The notes below the pieces were generated by a model. The model was not told the DNA's origin and did no database searches. It saw nothing but the letters and a program-made list of their open reading frames with translations. A stretch of 12,353 bases of DNA from an uncultured Candidatus Berkelbacteria bacterium (GTDB taxonomy: Bacteria > Patescibacteriota > UBA1384 > CAILIB01), in assembly GCA_937895715.1 (NCBI GenBank), contig CALBLZ010000069.1, positions 1 to 12,353 of the forward strand. Reading direction: 5' to 3'. The position numbers were made by a program, and so were the translations under genes. This document shows, in pieces, positions 1 through 7,248 of this stretch; position 1 is the stretch's first letter, and every line of letters begins with the position of its first letter.

Positions 1-1196
1 AGGAGGCGATGGCTGTGGTGTTGGCGCAAGGTAGGCGACCGGTCGAGAAAACCTTCGGAAACCTTGCAACAGATACCGGATTAGCCCTGAGTCTTACGGG
101 CAGTTACGCGCCCCCGCAGGGGGCAGTTGGCTGGGCTAGATCATTGACCCGGGCAGCACTTGCCAAAGGAAAGTACGAGAAACCGTACTGGGTGCTCGAA
201 TACTCTTCAGATGTTGAGGGAGACACCAAAGTACTCACCGATCTATTACTCCCGCATGTCGCGGTAGTGGCTACCATCGTACCCGTGCACATGGAGCTGT
301 ATAAAACTGAAGAGGTAATGATTCGTGAAACACTATCGATTATTCCTGAACTAGCAGCAGACGGCGTAGTTATTGCTAATGCTGATGATCCTATTCAAGC
401 AAATGAAATCCCAAAGATCTCAGATGGCCGCCGGGTTATCTGGTACGGCATTCGTGAGAAAATGAAAGAGCCCGGGGTTTGGGCGCATGACATTGCTATC
501 ACCGAAAAAGGTCTGAGCTGCAAAATCAGCTTAATTGGTGAAAGCGCGAGTGGCTCGGTGCAAGCCGTTAAACAGATGGGAGTTCGTCTGAATGTGTTAG
601 CTGAATACCAGCTTTACCCACTTCTTGCCGCTGCCGCAGCTGCTATGCTCGAGGGATTCAGTATGGATGCAGTTAAAGAAGGGCTACAGAACTACCAGCT
701 GCCTGCCGGACGGGGGAGAATCATAGACGGCCGCGATAACCTAACGATAATCGATGATTCTGGTAATGCTTCTCCTGAAGCGGTGATTGCTGGGTTGGCA
801 GTGCTCAAGCAGGCATTTCCCGGTCGACGCCGGGTTGCGATTGTTGGGAATATGAATGAGTTAGGAGATATTGCTGCAGCAGAACATCACCGAGTGGGGG
901 GCGTGGCTGCTGGTTCATGTGATGTGTTCATGCCGGTAGGTCCAAATGTAAAACACTTTGTTGCGGGCGCGACCGAATCAGGTATGGATGCGGCCGCAAT
1001 AATTAGCTTTGATACAGCCGATGCCCTCCTTGAAGATATGGACAAGTATATTTGCGCTGGTGATGTGGTGTTTGTGAAAGCATCGCAAAACGGTATGTAC
1101 CTGGAGCGTGTGGTTGAGCGCCTAATGCTCGATCCGGCGCGGTCTGCTGAACTACTATTCCGCCAAGAGCCTTACTGGAAAGCCAAGCGGAAGTAG
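1..1196 (+). CDS. murF: UDP-MurNAc-tripeptide--D-Ala-D-Ala ligase (MurF-like), 5' partial
   Basis: Mur ligase that, by family, uses ATP in the cytoplasm to join D-Ala-D-Ala to UDP-MurNAc-tripeptide. The frame is open to the left edge: the two codons before the ATG at 9 read E-A, giving E-A-M-A-V-V-L, which matches the helix just after the P-loop in MurF. The P-loop therefore lies upstream and the ATG at 9 is internal. Counting that Met as residue 1: KTFGNLATDTGL (14-25, the MurF K-T-x-G-N segment), VLEYSSD (62-68), VPVHMELY (91-98), NADDP (124-128), LPAGRGRI (231-238), DDSGNASPE (249-257, usually DDSYNANPE), GNMNELG (280-286) and GDVVFVKAS (351-359). The position of the carbamylated lysine between H-x-E and NADDP appears to be Thr108. 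The family is clear. MurF rather than another Mur ligase rests on the NADDP, DDS-N and GNMNELG blocks and on lying next to mraY. Confidence 0.85.
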   Translation, partial: EAMAVVLAQGRRPVEKTFGNLATDTGLALSLTGSYAPPQGAVGWARSLTRAALAKGKYEKPYWVLEYSSDVEGDTKVLTDLLLPHVAVVATIVPVHMELYKTEEVMIRETLSIIPELAADGVVIANADDPIQANEIPKISDGRRVIWYGIREKMKEPGVWAHDIAITEKGLSCKISLIGESASGSVQAVKQMGVRLNVLAEYQLYPLLAAAAAAMLEGFSMDAVKEGLQNYQLPAGRGRIIDGRDNLTIIDDSGNASPEAVIAGLAVLKQAFPGRRRVAIVGNMNELGDIAAAEHHRVGGVAAGSCDVFMPVGPNVKHFVAGATESGMDAAAIISFDTADALLEDMDKYICAGDVVFVKASQNGMYLERVVERLMLDPARSAELLFRQEPYWKAKRK

Positions 1197-1199
1197 CTT

Positions 1200-1208
1200 T
1201 GCTACACT
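1200..1208 (+). promoter_or_regulatory. Possible extended -10 element for mraY
   Basis: TGC-TACACT has the TGn-TAnnnT form of an extended -10 element and sits just past the murF stop codon. No -35 hexamer is visible at the expected distance. Transcription would start near 1215, leaving a leader of about 17 bases. That leader has no Shine-Dalgarno motif and ends in CCTCCT right before the ATG, which resembles the anti-Shine-Dalgarno sequence itself. The motif is short, so chance is possible. Confidence 0.35.
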
Positions 1209-1231
1209 GAATAGGCACCTAACATCCTCCT

Positions 1232-2254
1232 ATGACAACATCCATTGTGATTGACGGCAGCGACATAAAGAATGTGGCGTTCTACGTGACGTCAGCTTTC
1301 TTAATTTCGTTCATTCTAGCGCCGATCCTTACAAACTTTCTTTATAAAAATCGAATTGGAAAACGCCTGCGCCAACACGGCATCGATGGTAAGGCTGCCC
1401 CAATTTTTGCCAAGCTCCACGCAGATAAGGCTGGAACTCCAGTTATGGGAGGATTGTTGTTTTGGGTGACTACCGCAATTATCACGCTCATCTTTAACCT
1501 CGACCGAGCCCAAACATGGCTACCGCTCTTCGCCCTGGTTTCAGCCGGGGTAATTGGTGGAATCGACGACATTATGAATGTGATGGGTAAGGGGGAAAAT
1601 GGTGGTGGGCTCCGTATGAAGTATAAGTTTTGGATCTACCTTGCCGTAGCCGCAGTGGGCGCATGGTGGTTCTACGAAAAACTGGGGTTCAACTCGATAA
1701 ATATTCCTGGAGCAGGCTTGATTGATATTGGCTGGTGGTACGTGCCGGTGTTTGTGGCAACGTTGATTTTTGTTTCATTCAGCATGAACCAAACCGACGG
1801 CCTAGACGGCTTGGCTGGCGGCGTTTCACTTATGGCTTTCTTTGTATTTACCTTTATTGCGCTTGCCCGCGGTCAGCACCAGTTGGCTATCTTCTGTGGA
1901 ACCCTAGCTGGCGCTCTTTTGGCCTTCCTGTGGTTTAACATTCACCCTGCTCGGTTCTTTATGGGTGACACGGGGAGCATGGCCCTGGGCATGACCCTCC
2001 CGGTGCTCGCTTTTCTAACGAACTCAGTCGTTGTGCTGCCATTTATTCTTGTAATTCCGTTTATCGAAGGGCTCTCTACAATTATTCAGATTACAAGTAA
2101 GAAGTTTTTTCATCGTAAAGTGTTTAAGGTTGCGCCAATTCACCATCACTTTGAAGCCATTGGGTGGCCAGAAAGTAAGGTTACCATGCGGTTTTGGGTT
2201 ATCTCCGCAGTAGGTTGTTCAATTGGCTTGATGCTAGCTCTTATAAATCCATAA
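1232..2254 (+). CDS. mraY: Phospho-N-acetylmuramoyl-pentapeptide-transferase
   Basis: Integral membrane enzyme that transfers phospho-MurNAc-pentapeptide from UDP to undecaprenyl phosphate on the inner face of the membrane, making lipid I. The 340-residue length is typical. Family motifs appear in order: KAGTPVMGG (67-74 core), GGIDDIMNVMGK (109-120, with the catalytic Asp pair D112-D113), NQTDGLDGLAGG (186-197), FMGDTGS (243-249) and the MraY-specific APIHHHFE (301-308). Several hydrophobic segments between these fit a ten-helix protein, starting with one at about residues 16-36. The ATG at 1232 has no Shine-Dalgarno site but gives the expected N terminus before the first membrane segment. 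It lies 35 bases after murF and 2 bases before murD. Confidence 0.97.
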   Translation: MTTSIVIDGSDIKNVAFYVTSAFLISFILAPILTNFLYKNRIGKRLRQHGIDGKAAPIFAKLHADKAGTPVMGGLLFWVTTAIITLIFNLDRAQTWLPLFALVSAGVIGGIDDIMNVMGKGENGGGLRMKYKFWIYLAVAAVGAWWFYEKLGFNSINIPGAGLIDIGWWYVPVFVATLIFVSFSMNQTDGLDGLAGGVSLMAFFVFTFIALARGQHQLAIFCGTLAGALLAFLWFNIHPARFFMGDTGSMALGMTLPVLAFLTNSVVVLPFILVIPFIEGLSTIIQITSKKFFHRKVFKVAPIHHHFEAIGWPESKVTMRFWVISAVGCSIGLMLALINP

Positions 2255-2256
2255 CC

Positions 2257-3567
2257 ATGCTCACCCTTACCGGTAAAAAGATTGCAATTCTTGGCTACGG
2301 AGTTAATAACCACGAAGTTGCTCACTATCTGGTCCGCCAAGGCCATGCAATCACTATTCTTGATAAAGATCCTCGAGTTAAAGATGGTCAACCTTTCTCT
2401 GATGAAGAACAGCAGCTGGTCACCTGGGAAATCGTACCAGATGTTACGGTTGATCTGGCTCGATTCGATGTAGTGTTCCGCAGCCCTGGTTTTTCGACCG
2501 AGCTGCCGGGTATTCGTGAGGCAACCACAGCTGGTACCACATTTACCTCACAGACAAGTTACTTCTTTGAGCTTACTCCTGCTCGCACAATCGGGATTAC
2601 GGGAACAAAGGGGAAGGGAACTACGAGTACACTCATTACAAAGATTCTTGAGGCCGGCTACAAAGACGGCAAGGTTTACCTAGCTGGAAATATTGGCCTA
2701 GATCCTTTCAGTTTTCTTGAGCAGCTAACCAAGGATGACATTGTAGTGTTAGAGCTATCCAGCTTTCAGCTAGAAGATTGTGCGCATAGCCCAGAAATTG
2801 CAGTGCTCCTTCACGTAACGCAAGACCACCTCGAGCACCATGGCTCACTGCAAAATTACCGGGCCGCCAAAGCTAAAATTTTGGCCTACCAGCGCCCCCA
2901 CGATTTAGCGATTATCAATACCGGCTACCCAGAGATGCAAGAGTACATGGCGCTTGGTCATGGCCGTACAATTGAGTACAGCCGAGCTACCGAGTTACCT
3001 TTTTCAGTAGCTGATCGTAAACTTCGGGGTGAGCATAACCTTGAGAATATTATTCCGGCCTACCTAGTTGCAAAGGAGTTTGGGATTTCCGACGACGTTG
3101 TTAAAGAGGTTGTGTGTAGCTTTACCGGGTTAGAGCACCGTCTCTCCTTTGTTGGTGAAGTAAATGGAGTTGCTTTCTACGATGACAGTATTGCCACCAC
3201 TCCGGAGTCTTCCCAGGTTTCAGTTGAAGCTTTTCCAGGAAAAACTATCCACCTGATCCTTGGTGGTCGCGATAAAGGAGCTGACTACACTGCCTTTGCA
3301 GAGCGGATTGCACCACAGTGCGCCAGTGTGTACCTGCTACCAGGGAACACATCCAAAGCGTTTGAGCGAGGGTTTGCTAATGCGTTCTATACTAATTTTC
3401 AAGAAGTTCCAGATGCGCCTGCTGCTGTAGAAGCAGCACTTGCCATTGCAAAGCCAGGTGAGGTGGTACTACTTGCACCGGGCACACGCAGCGATACTCC
3501 GTATGATAACTATGCTGAGCGAGGCAATGATTTTGCCAATGCCGTGCGCCGTCACATGGTAGAATGA
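2257..3567 (+). CDS. murD: UDP-MurNAc-L-alanine--glutamate ligase (MurD-type)
   Basis: Cytoplasmic Mur ligase adding glutamate to UDP-MurNAc-L-Ala. The start at 2257, two bases after the mraY stop, gives 436 residues beginning MLTLTGKKIAILGYG, the normal MurD opening with its nucleotide-binding G-x-G. An in-frame ATG at 2194 would add 21 residues encoded inside mraY and is unlikely. Motifs: RSPGFS (75-80), P-loop GTKGKGTT (116-123), LELSSFQLED (165-174, the MurD signature), TQDHLEHHG (188-196), AAKAKI with the likely carbamylated Lys205, GEHNLEN (258-264), DDSIATTPES (309-318), LILGGRDKGADY (333-344). The P-loop has Gly where Thr or Ser usually follows the lysine, and DDSIATTPES has Ile where classical MurD has Lys (NDSKATN). 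As I recall, related variants occur in MurD2-type L-glutamate ligases, so the stereochemistry of the substrate is uncertain. Confidence 0.92.
   Translation: MLTLTGKKIAILGYGVNNHEVAHYLVRQGHAITILDKDPRVKDGQPFSDEEQQLVTWEIVPDVTVDLARFDVVFRSPGFSTELPGIREATTAGTTFTSQTSYFFELTPARTIGITGTKGKGTTSTLITKILEAGYKDGKVYLAGNIGLDPFSFLEQLTKDDIVVLELSSFQLEDCAHSPEIAVLLHVTQDHLEHHGSLQNYRAAKAKILAYQRPHDLAIINTGYPEMQEYMALGHGRTIEYSRATELPFSVADRKLRGEHNLENIIPAYLVAKEFGISDDVVKEVVCSFTGLEHRLSFVGEVNGVAFYDDSIATTPESSQVSVEAFPGKTIHLILGGRDKGADYTAFAERIAPQCASVYLLPGNTSKAFERGFANAFYTNFQEVPDAPAAVEAALAIAKPGEVVLLAPGTRSDTPYDNYAERGNDFANAVRRHMVE
3557..3565 (+). promoter_or_regulatory. Predicted leaderless extended -10 promoter of ftsW
   Basis: TGG-TAGAAT is a good extended -10 element. 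Its final T at 3565 is also the first base of the murD TGA stop. Six bases (GACGGT) separate the hexamer from the ftsW ATG, so transcription would begin at or next to the A of the start codon. No TTGACA-like -35 is seen and there is no Shine-Dalgarno site. The segment is nearly the same as that before ftsQ at 9301-9319, which strengthens the call. Confidence 0.55.
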
Positions 3568-3571
3568 CGGT

Positions 3572-4741
3572 ATGTTAAGAAGGCGCAAGCTCGATACTCC
3601 GCTGGCGATTGGCATTGTTAGCCTTGTACTTTTTGGTGTAGTGATGATTTACTCGGCTTCGATTATTGTGAGCCTGGACAATACCTCTGACCCTCAGTTC
3701 TACTTTAAGCGTCAGTTGATGTGGGTTGTCCTCGGGTTGATACTCATGGCTGTAGCGTCGGTTACCGATTACCGCAATTGGGAAAAGCTGGCCAAGTGGA
3801 TGCTTCCAGCTTGTCTAATTCTGTTATTGAGTGTGTTCGTACTCGGTAAGGCAGATGTAATTAACGGAGCTCAACGCTGGATTAACCTCGGATTCTTTTC
3901 TTTTCAACCTTCTGAGGTAGTAAAGCTTTTGTTTAGTGTGTACTTGGCAGCCTGGTTTGCGCAGCGAAAGGAGGAAGTGCGTAGTTGGAATACCTTCGGC
4001 ACCTTCATGGGGGTGGTGACGGTGATTAGCCTGCTGATGTTGCGTCAGCCAGACTTCGGGACGCTTACCGTAATTATTGTTGCTGCTATTTCGATCTATG
4101 TGGTTGCTGGCATGACCTGGAAGCAAGCTGTTGCAGGAGGGTTGATTCTCATTATCGGAGCAGCTGCTGCGCTATCGGTACCATACCGACGGGAGCGTGT
4201 TCTTACCTTCTTAAACCCAGAGCGCGACCAGAGTGGAGCTTCGTACCAGGTAAAAAATATCTCAATTGCCGTAGGGTCGGGTGGTTGGTTTGGATTGGGA
4301 TTCGGACAGAGTGGTCAAAAGCGCCTCTTTCTGCCAGAACCACATACCGACTCAATTTTTGCCATTGTGGTTGAGGAGCTTGGGTTTATTGTGGGCGCGC
4401 TCCTTGTGCTCGCAATCTTCTTTGTAATTTACCGCTGCTACCGGGTGGCGCTGCGTGCACCGGATGACTTTTCGCGGTACTTAGCTACAGGAATCACTAC
4501 GTGGTTTGCCTATCAATCATTCCTAAACCTTTCAGCAATGTTGCAGCTGGTGCCACTCAAGGGACTACCGTTGCCGTTTATTAGTTATGGCGGAAGCTAC
4601 CTCCTGGTTACCATGGTTGCAGCAGGTGTGCTGCTTAACATTTCCCGTCATACTACCGAAGGTCCGGTGCTTACAGAGCAGAATAAAGCAGCGGGTCGGC
4701 GTACTACGGCTCGTGCAACAAAACTAAATAAGGCAGGATAA
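3572..4741 (+). CDS. ftsW: Septal peptidoglycan glycosyltransferase FtsW (SEDS family)
   Basis: Polytopic membrane protein that polymerises lipid II into glycan strands at the septum, normally with a class B penicillin-binding protein. The 389 residues carry the SEDS hallmarks: FQPSE-V-K (111-118), RQPDFGT (158-164), the LPEPHTDSIFA block (254-264) with the catalytic Asp at D260, EELG (268-271) and LPLPFISYGGS (332-342). Many hydrophobic helices span residues 10 to about 357, followed by a basic Thr/Arg/Lys-rich cytoplasmic tail (about 360-389). FtsW is preferred over RodA because of its place between murD and murG; sequence alone separates them less well. The start follows murD by four bases and lies directly behind a -10-like element. 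The TAA stop shares its last base with the murG ATG. Confidence 0.93.
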   Translation: MLRRRKLDTPLAIGIVSLVLFGVVMIYSASIIVSLDNTSDPQFYFKRQLMWVVLGLILMAVASVTDYRNWEKLAKWMLPACLILLLSVFVLGKADVINGAQRWINLGFFSFQPSEVVKLLFSVYLAAWFAQRKEEVRSWNTFGTFMGVVTVISLLMLRQPDFGTLTVIIVAAISIYVVAGMTWKQAVAGGLILIIGAAAALSVPYRRERVLTFLNPERDQSGASYQVKNISIAVGSGGWFGLGFGQSGQKRLFLPEPHTDSIFAIVVEELGFIVGALLVLAIFFVIYRCYRVALRAPDDFSRYLATGITTWFAYQSFLNLSAMLQLVPLKGLPLPFISYGGSYLLVTMVAAGVLLNISRHTTEGPVLTEQNKAAGRRTTARATKLNKAG

Positions 4742-5868
4742 TGAGTAACCAGCGTCATATTCTATTTGTGGGAGGAGGAACTGCAGGGCACATTGCTCCA
4801 CTGTTTCCGGTGATGGAGGCTTGTTTAGACTATGCCAAAAAGCACAATCTTTCGCTTACCTTCAGCTACATCGGTATGGCAGAGGATGTTATCTCGCCCC
4901 TGATTCAAGATAGTCGACTGCCGTTTACGCCGTATGTGATCTCTGCCGGTAAGCTAAACCGGTTTATTACCCTGCGGCATATCCCCGAAGGTATCAAGAT
5001 GCTGCGAGGAATGTGGCAGGCCCGCCGTTTACTAAAGAAACTAAAACCAACAGCAGTTTTTGCAAAAGGTGGGTTTGTGAGCGTGCCCGTAGTAATGGCG
5101 GCGCGGCGCATGAAGATCCCGGTATACTGCCACGAAACTGACGTTGTACCTGGGTTGGCGAATCGTATAATCGCTCGATCTGCTACGAAGATTTTTACCG
5201 CTTTTCCGCCAGAAGTGTATAAGAATTTGCCAAAGGATCGGTTGCTTGCCACCGGCCAGCCCGTACGTCAGGCCTTCTACGCTAAGCCTGGGGACGAACC
5301 GATTCAGGTAGGCCACCGTCTGATATCTGGTGATTTACCTATTGTCACGGTTATCGGGGGAAGTCAGGGTGCACGACGAGTGAATGAGCTGGTTTCTCGT
5401 GCCTGGCCGGAGCTACTTGCCTACTGCGATCTTGTACACATCACCGGCAAGAATGAATTCATTCAGTACGTCCGCAAGGCTGATGAGCTGCCTGCTAGTT
5501 TAAATACACGTCTTCACCTGGCACCGTTTATTGCCGAAGAATTGCCAGAGATTATTCTGCGTAGTTCAGTAGTTATCTCCCGAGCCGGCGGAACTATCTT
5601 CGAGCTTGCCGCCGCGAGGAGTGCTGCGGTTCTTATTCCGTTGTCGAGTGCTTCACAAAATCACCAGTGGGAGAATGCAAAAGTCTTGCAGGGCAAGTGG
5701 GCAGCAGTAGTGTTAGACGAGAAGGCCACAACTACCAAAACGCTAGTTCACGAAGTGCTCCATATTCTCCACACTCCGAAGGAGCGGGGTGCCCTTAGTA
5801 AGGCAATTGGCCAGTTTGACCACCCTGAAGCAGCTGCCACTATGGCTGCGACGATTTTAGCTGTATGA
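4741..5868 (+). CDS. murG: UDP-GlcNAc:lipid I N-acetylglucosaminyltransferase MurG
   Basis: Peripheral membrane GT-B glycosyltransferase that adds GlcNAc to lipid I to give lipid II, the substrate of the neighbouring FtsW. Length of 375 residues is normal. Visible motifs are the N-terminal Gly-rich loop GGGTAGHIAP (11-20), AKGGFVSVPVVMAA (108-121), CHETDVVPGLANR (130-142, the acceptor-side HE motif), GGSQGARRVN (206-215, C-domain Gly loop), SRAGGTIFELA (280-290, binding the UDP-GlcNAc donor) and SSASQNHQWENA (302-313). The ATG overlaps the ftsW stop by one base (TAATG), which suggests translational coupling. A weak purine-rich stretch (AAGGCAGG) ends a few bases before the start. The 3' end overlaps murC by four bases. 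Confidence 0.96.
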   Translation: MSNQRHILFVGGGTAGHIAPLFPVMEACLDYAKKHNLSLTFSYIGMAEDVISPLIQDSRLPFTPYVISAGKLNRFITLRHIPEGIKMLRGMWQARRLLKKLKPTAVFAKGGFVSVPVVMAARRMKIPVYCHETDVVPGLANRIIARSATKIFTAFPPEVYKNLPKDRLLATGQPVRQAFYAKPGDEPIQVGHRLISGDLPIVTVIGGSQGARRVNELVSRAWPELLAYCDLVHITGKNEFIQYVRKADELPASLNTRLHLAPFIAEELPEIILRSSVVISRAGGTIFELAAARSAAVLIPLSSASQNHQWENAKVLQGKWAAVVLDEKATTTKTLVHEVLHILHTPKERGALSKAIGQFDHPEAAATMAATILAV

Positions 5869-7199
5869 GTAAGCACCTCTACCTCATCGGCATAGGGGGC
5901 GTTGGCATGGTTTGGATTGCCGACTATGCCCTTGCACAGGGGTGGCAGGTATCAGGTAGCGATGTACAGGAATCAGACATTACCCGACGTCTTTCGGCGG
6001 CAGGTGCAAACATCCACATTGGTTGTGACCCCAGCGCTATTCCCGGCACCATTACGGAGGGGATAATTACTTCTGCAAATACACCTGCTTCACCAAGCTA
6101 CCCAGAGTTTCAAGAGTTAGAGCGACGTGGGGTGCCGATTAGCAAGCGCGCACAGTGGACCGGAAAGATTACCAAGAATCACTACACTATCGCTGTGGCT
6201 GGCGCCCACGGAAAGACGACAACGTCGGGAATGATTGGCTGGATACTCGATAAGGCGGGGTATGATCCAACAGTATTTGTTGGAGGTTCACTTACGGCCT
6301 GGGGGAATGCCACAAAGATCGGCAAAAGTGAGTACTTAGTAATTGAGGCGGATGAGTATGACCGCAGCTTTCACAACTTTTACCCACAGATCGCTGTAGT
6401 ACTTAACATCGACAAAGATCACACTGACTACTACACTGGAGGGCTTCCAGAAATCGAAGCTTCGTATAAACGGTTCTTACGAAACCTTCCAAGTGAGGTG
6501 CATGCGTCACCACGCGGCAGGGGAATGCTCATTGGAAACGCAAAAGACTCACGCCTGCGCAAAATTGCGCGGGGCTTTAAGTACGCGTTCCGCTGGCAAA
6601 GTCCGGAAGTATTTTATCCTGGGATCCACCCCCCTCAGCCAGGTAAGCATGTGATGTTTAACGCAAGCTGTGCCGCACGGGTTGCTCATGAGCTAGGAAT
6701 TCCACAGGATGTAATTCAACAAGCGATAGCTAGTTTTCCGGGTGTTGGACGGCGGTTTGAGCTCTTGGGTGAGTGGAATGCTGCGACCTTATTTGATGAC
6801 TACGCTCACCACCCAACTGAGGTTCGGGCAACGCTTCAAGCGGCGCGAGAATCATGGCCGGCTGGTGGCAATACCAAGCTTACCGTTGTATTTCAGCCCC
6901 ACCAGAAAGCGCGGACAAAAGAGTTGCTTGATGAGTTTGCCCACTGCTTTGATGCAAATACACCAGATCATCTAATACTGGCTCCTATCTACCATGTTGC
7001 CGGACGCGAAGAGGGAATTGAGATAGAATCATCCGCCATTGCCGAAAGAATGGGCCATCTGGCGGGCAAGCTTCAGCTTGATGTGGCAACCGATTTAGAG
7101 CAATTGAAACAACTGGTGCAGCAAGCATCGACCGAGCCCGGCATCCTAATGGTAATGGGGGCGGGGAATATTCGTGCCCTAGCTACCTCTTGGTGCTAG
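5865..7199 (+). CDS. murC: UDP-N-acetylmuramate--L-alanine ligase MurC
   Basis: First Mur ligase of the pathway; it attaches L-Ala to UDP-MurNAc in the cytoplasm using ATP. The 444-residue protein shows the MurC pattern: GIGGVGM (9-15) with SGSD (30-33) in the N-terminal nucleotide-binding domain, P-loop AGAHGKTTT (112-120), EADEYDRSF (161-169), NIDKDHTDYY (181-190), GVGRRFE (293-299) and DDYAHHPTE (311-319), followed by the C-terminal domain with FQPHQKAR. All expected catalytic motifs are intact, unlike in the MurF and MurD of this cluster. The start overlaps the murG stop as ATGA and has no Shine-Dalgarno site, so it probably depends on translation of murG. It ends in TAG, 49 bases before murB. 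Confidence 0.97.
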   Translation: MSKHLYLIGIGGVGMVWIADYALAQGWQVSGSDVQESDITRRLSAAGANIHIGCDPSAIPGTITEGIITSANTPASPSYPEFQELERRGVPISKRAQWTGKITKNHYTIAVAGAHGKTTTSGMIGWILDKAGYDPTVFVGGSLTAWGNATKIGKSEYLVIEADEYDRSFHNFYPQIAVVLNIDKDHTDYYTGGLPEIEASYKRFLRNLPSEVHASPRGRGMLIGNAKDSRLRKIARGFKYAFRWQSPEVFYPGIHPPQPGKHVMFNASCAARVAHELGIPQDVIQQAIASFPGVGRRFELLGEWNAATLFDDYAHHPTEVRATLQAARESWPAGGNTKLTVVFQPHQKARTKELLDEFAHCFDANTPDHLILAPIYHVAGREEGIEIESSAIAERMGHLAGKLQLDVATDLEQLKQLVQQASTEPGILMVMGAGNIRALATSWC

Positions 7200-7233
7200 T
7201 TGATTTGTCAAGCTAGAGGACTGGGGCCTGCTC

Positions 7234-7242
7234 TGCTAGACT
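7234..7242 (+). promoter_or_regulatory. Predicted leaderless extended -10 promoter of murB
   Basis: TGC-TAGACT lies in the 49-base gap after murC. The hexamer (7237-7242) is followed by six bases and then the ATG at 7249, so the predicted first transcribed base is the A of the start codon. There is no Shine-Dalgarno motif and no convincing -35 at 16-18 bases. The geometry matches the elements before ftsW and ftsQ. The rest of the gap (7200-7233) holds only a small imperfect inverted repeat at the murC stop. Confidence 0.5.
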
Positions 7243-7248
7243 GCAGAT

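Noticed and set aside
1..6. AGGAGG just before the ATG at 9, looking like a Shine-Dalgarno site
   Set aside because: Only two bases separate it from the ATG, and the upstream codons (E-A) continue the MurF helix after the P-loop, so it is coding sequence of a gene that begins outside the window.
2242..2247. TATAAA before murD as a promoter
   Set aside because: It lacks the TGn extension and a spaced -35, and the spacing to the ATG (9 bases) differs from the other elements; too weak to annotate.
2194..2256. Longer murD start at 2194
   Set aside because: The 21 added residues are encoded inside mraY and have no match to the MurD N terminus; MLTLTGKKIAILGYG from 2257 fits the family start.
3824..4126. 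Antisense open frame of 100 residues opposite ftsW
   Set aside because: It has no recognisable motifs and lies fully opposite a well-conserved gene; its composition is that of a reverse-strand shadow. The same applies to antisense frames at 4905-5252, 9282-9593 and 11699-11998.
7196..7216. Inverted repeat CTAGTTGA...TCAA-g-CTAG at the murC stop as a terminator
   Set aside because: The stem is short, AT-rich and has a bulge, and no T-run follows it; chance is likely.
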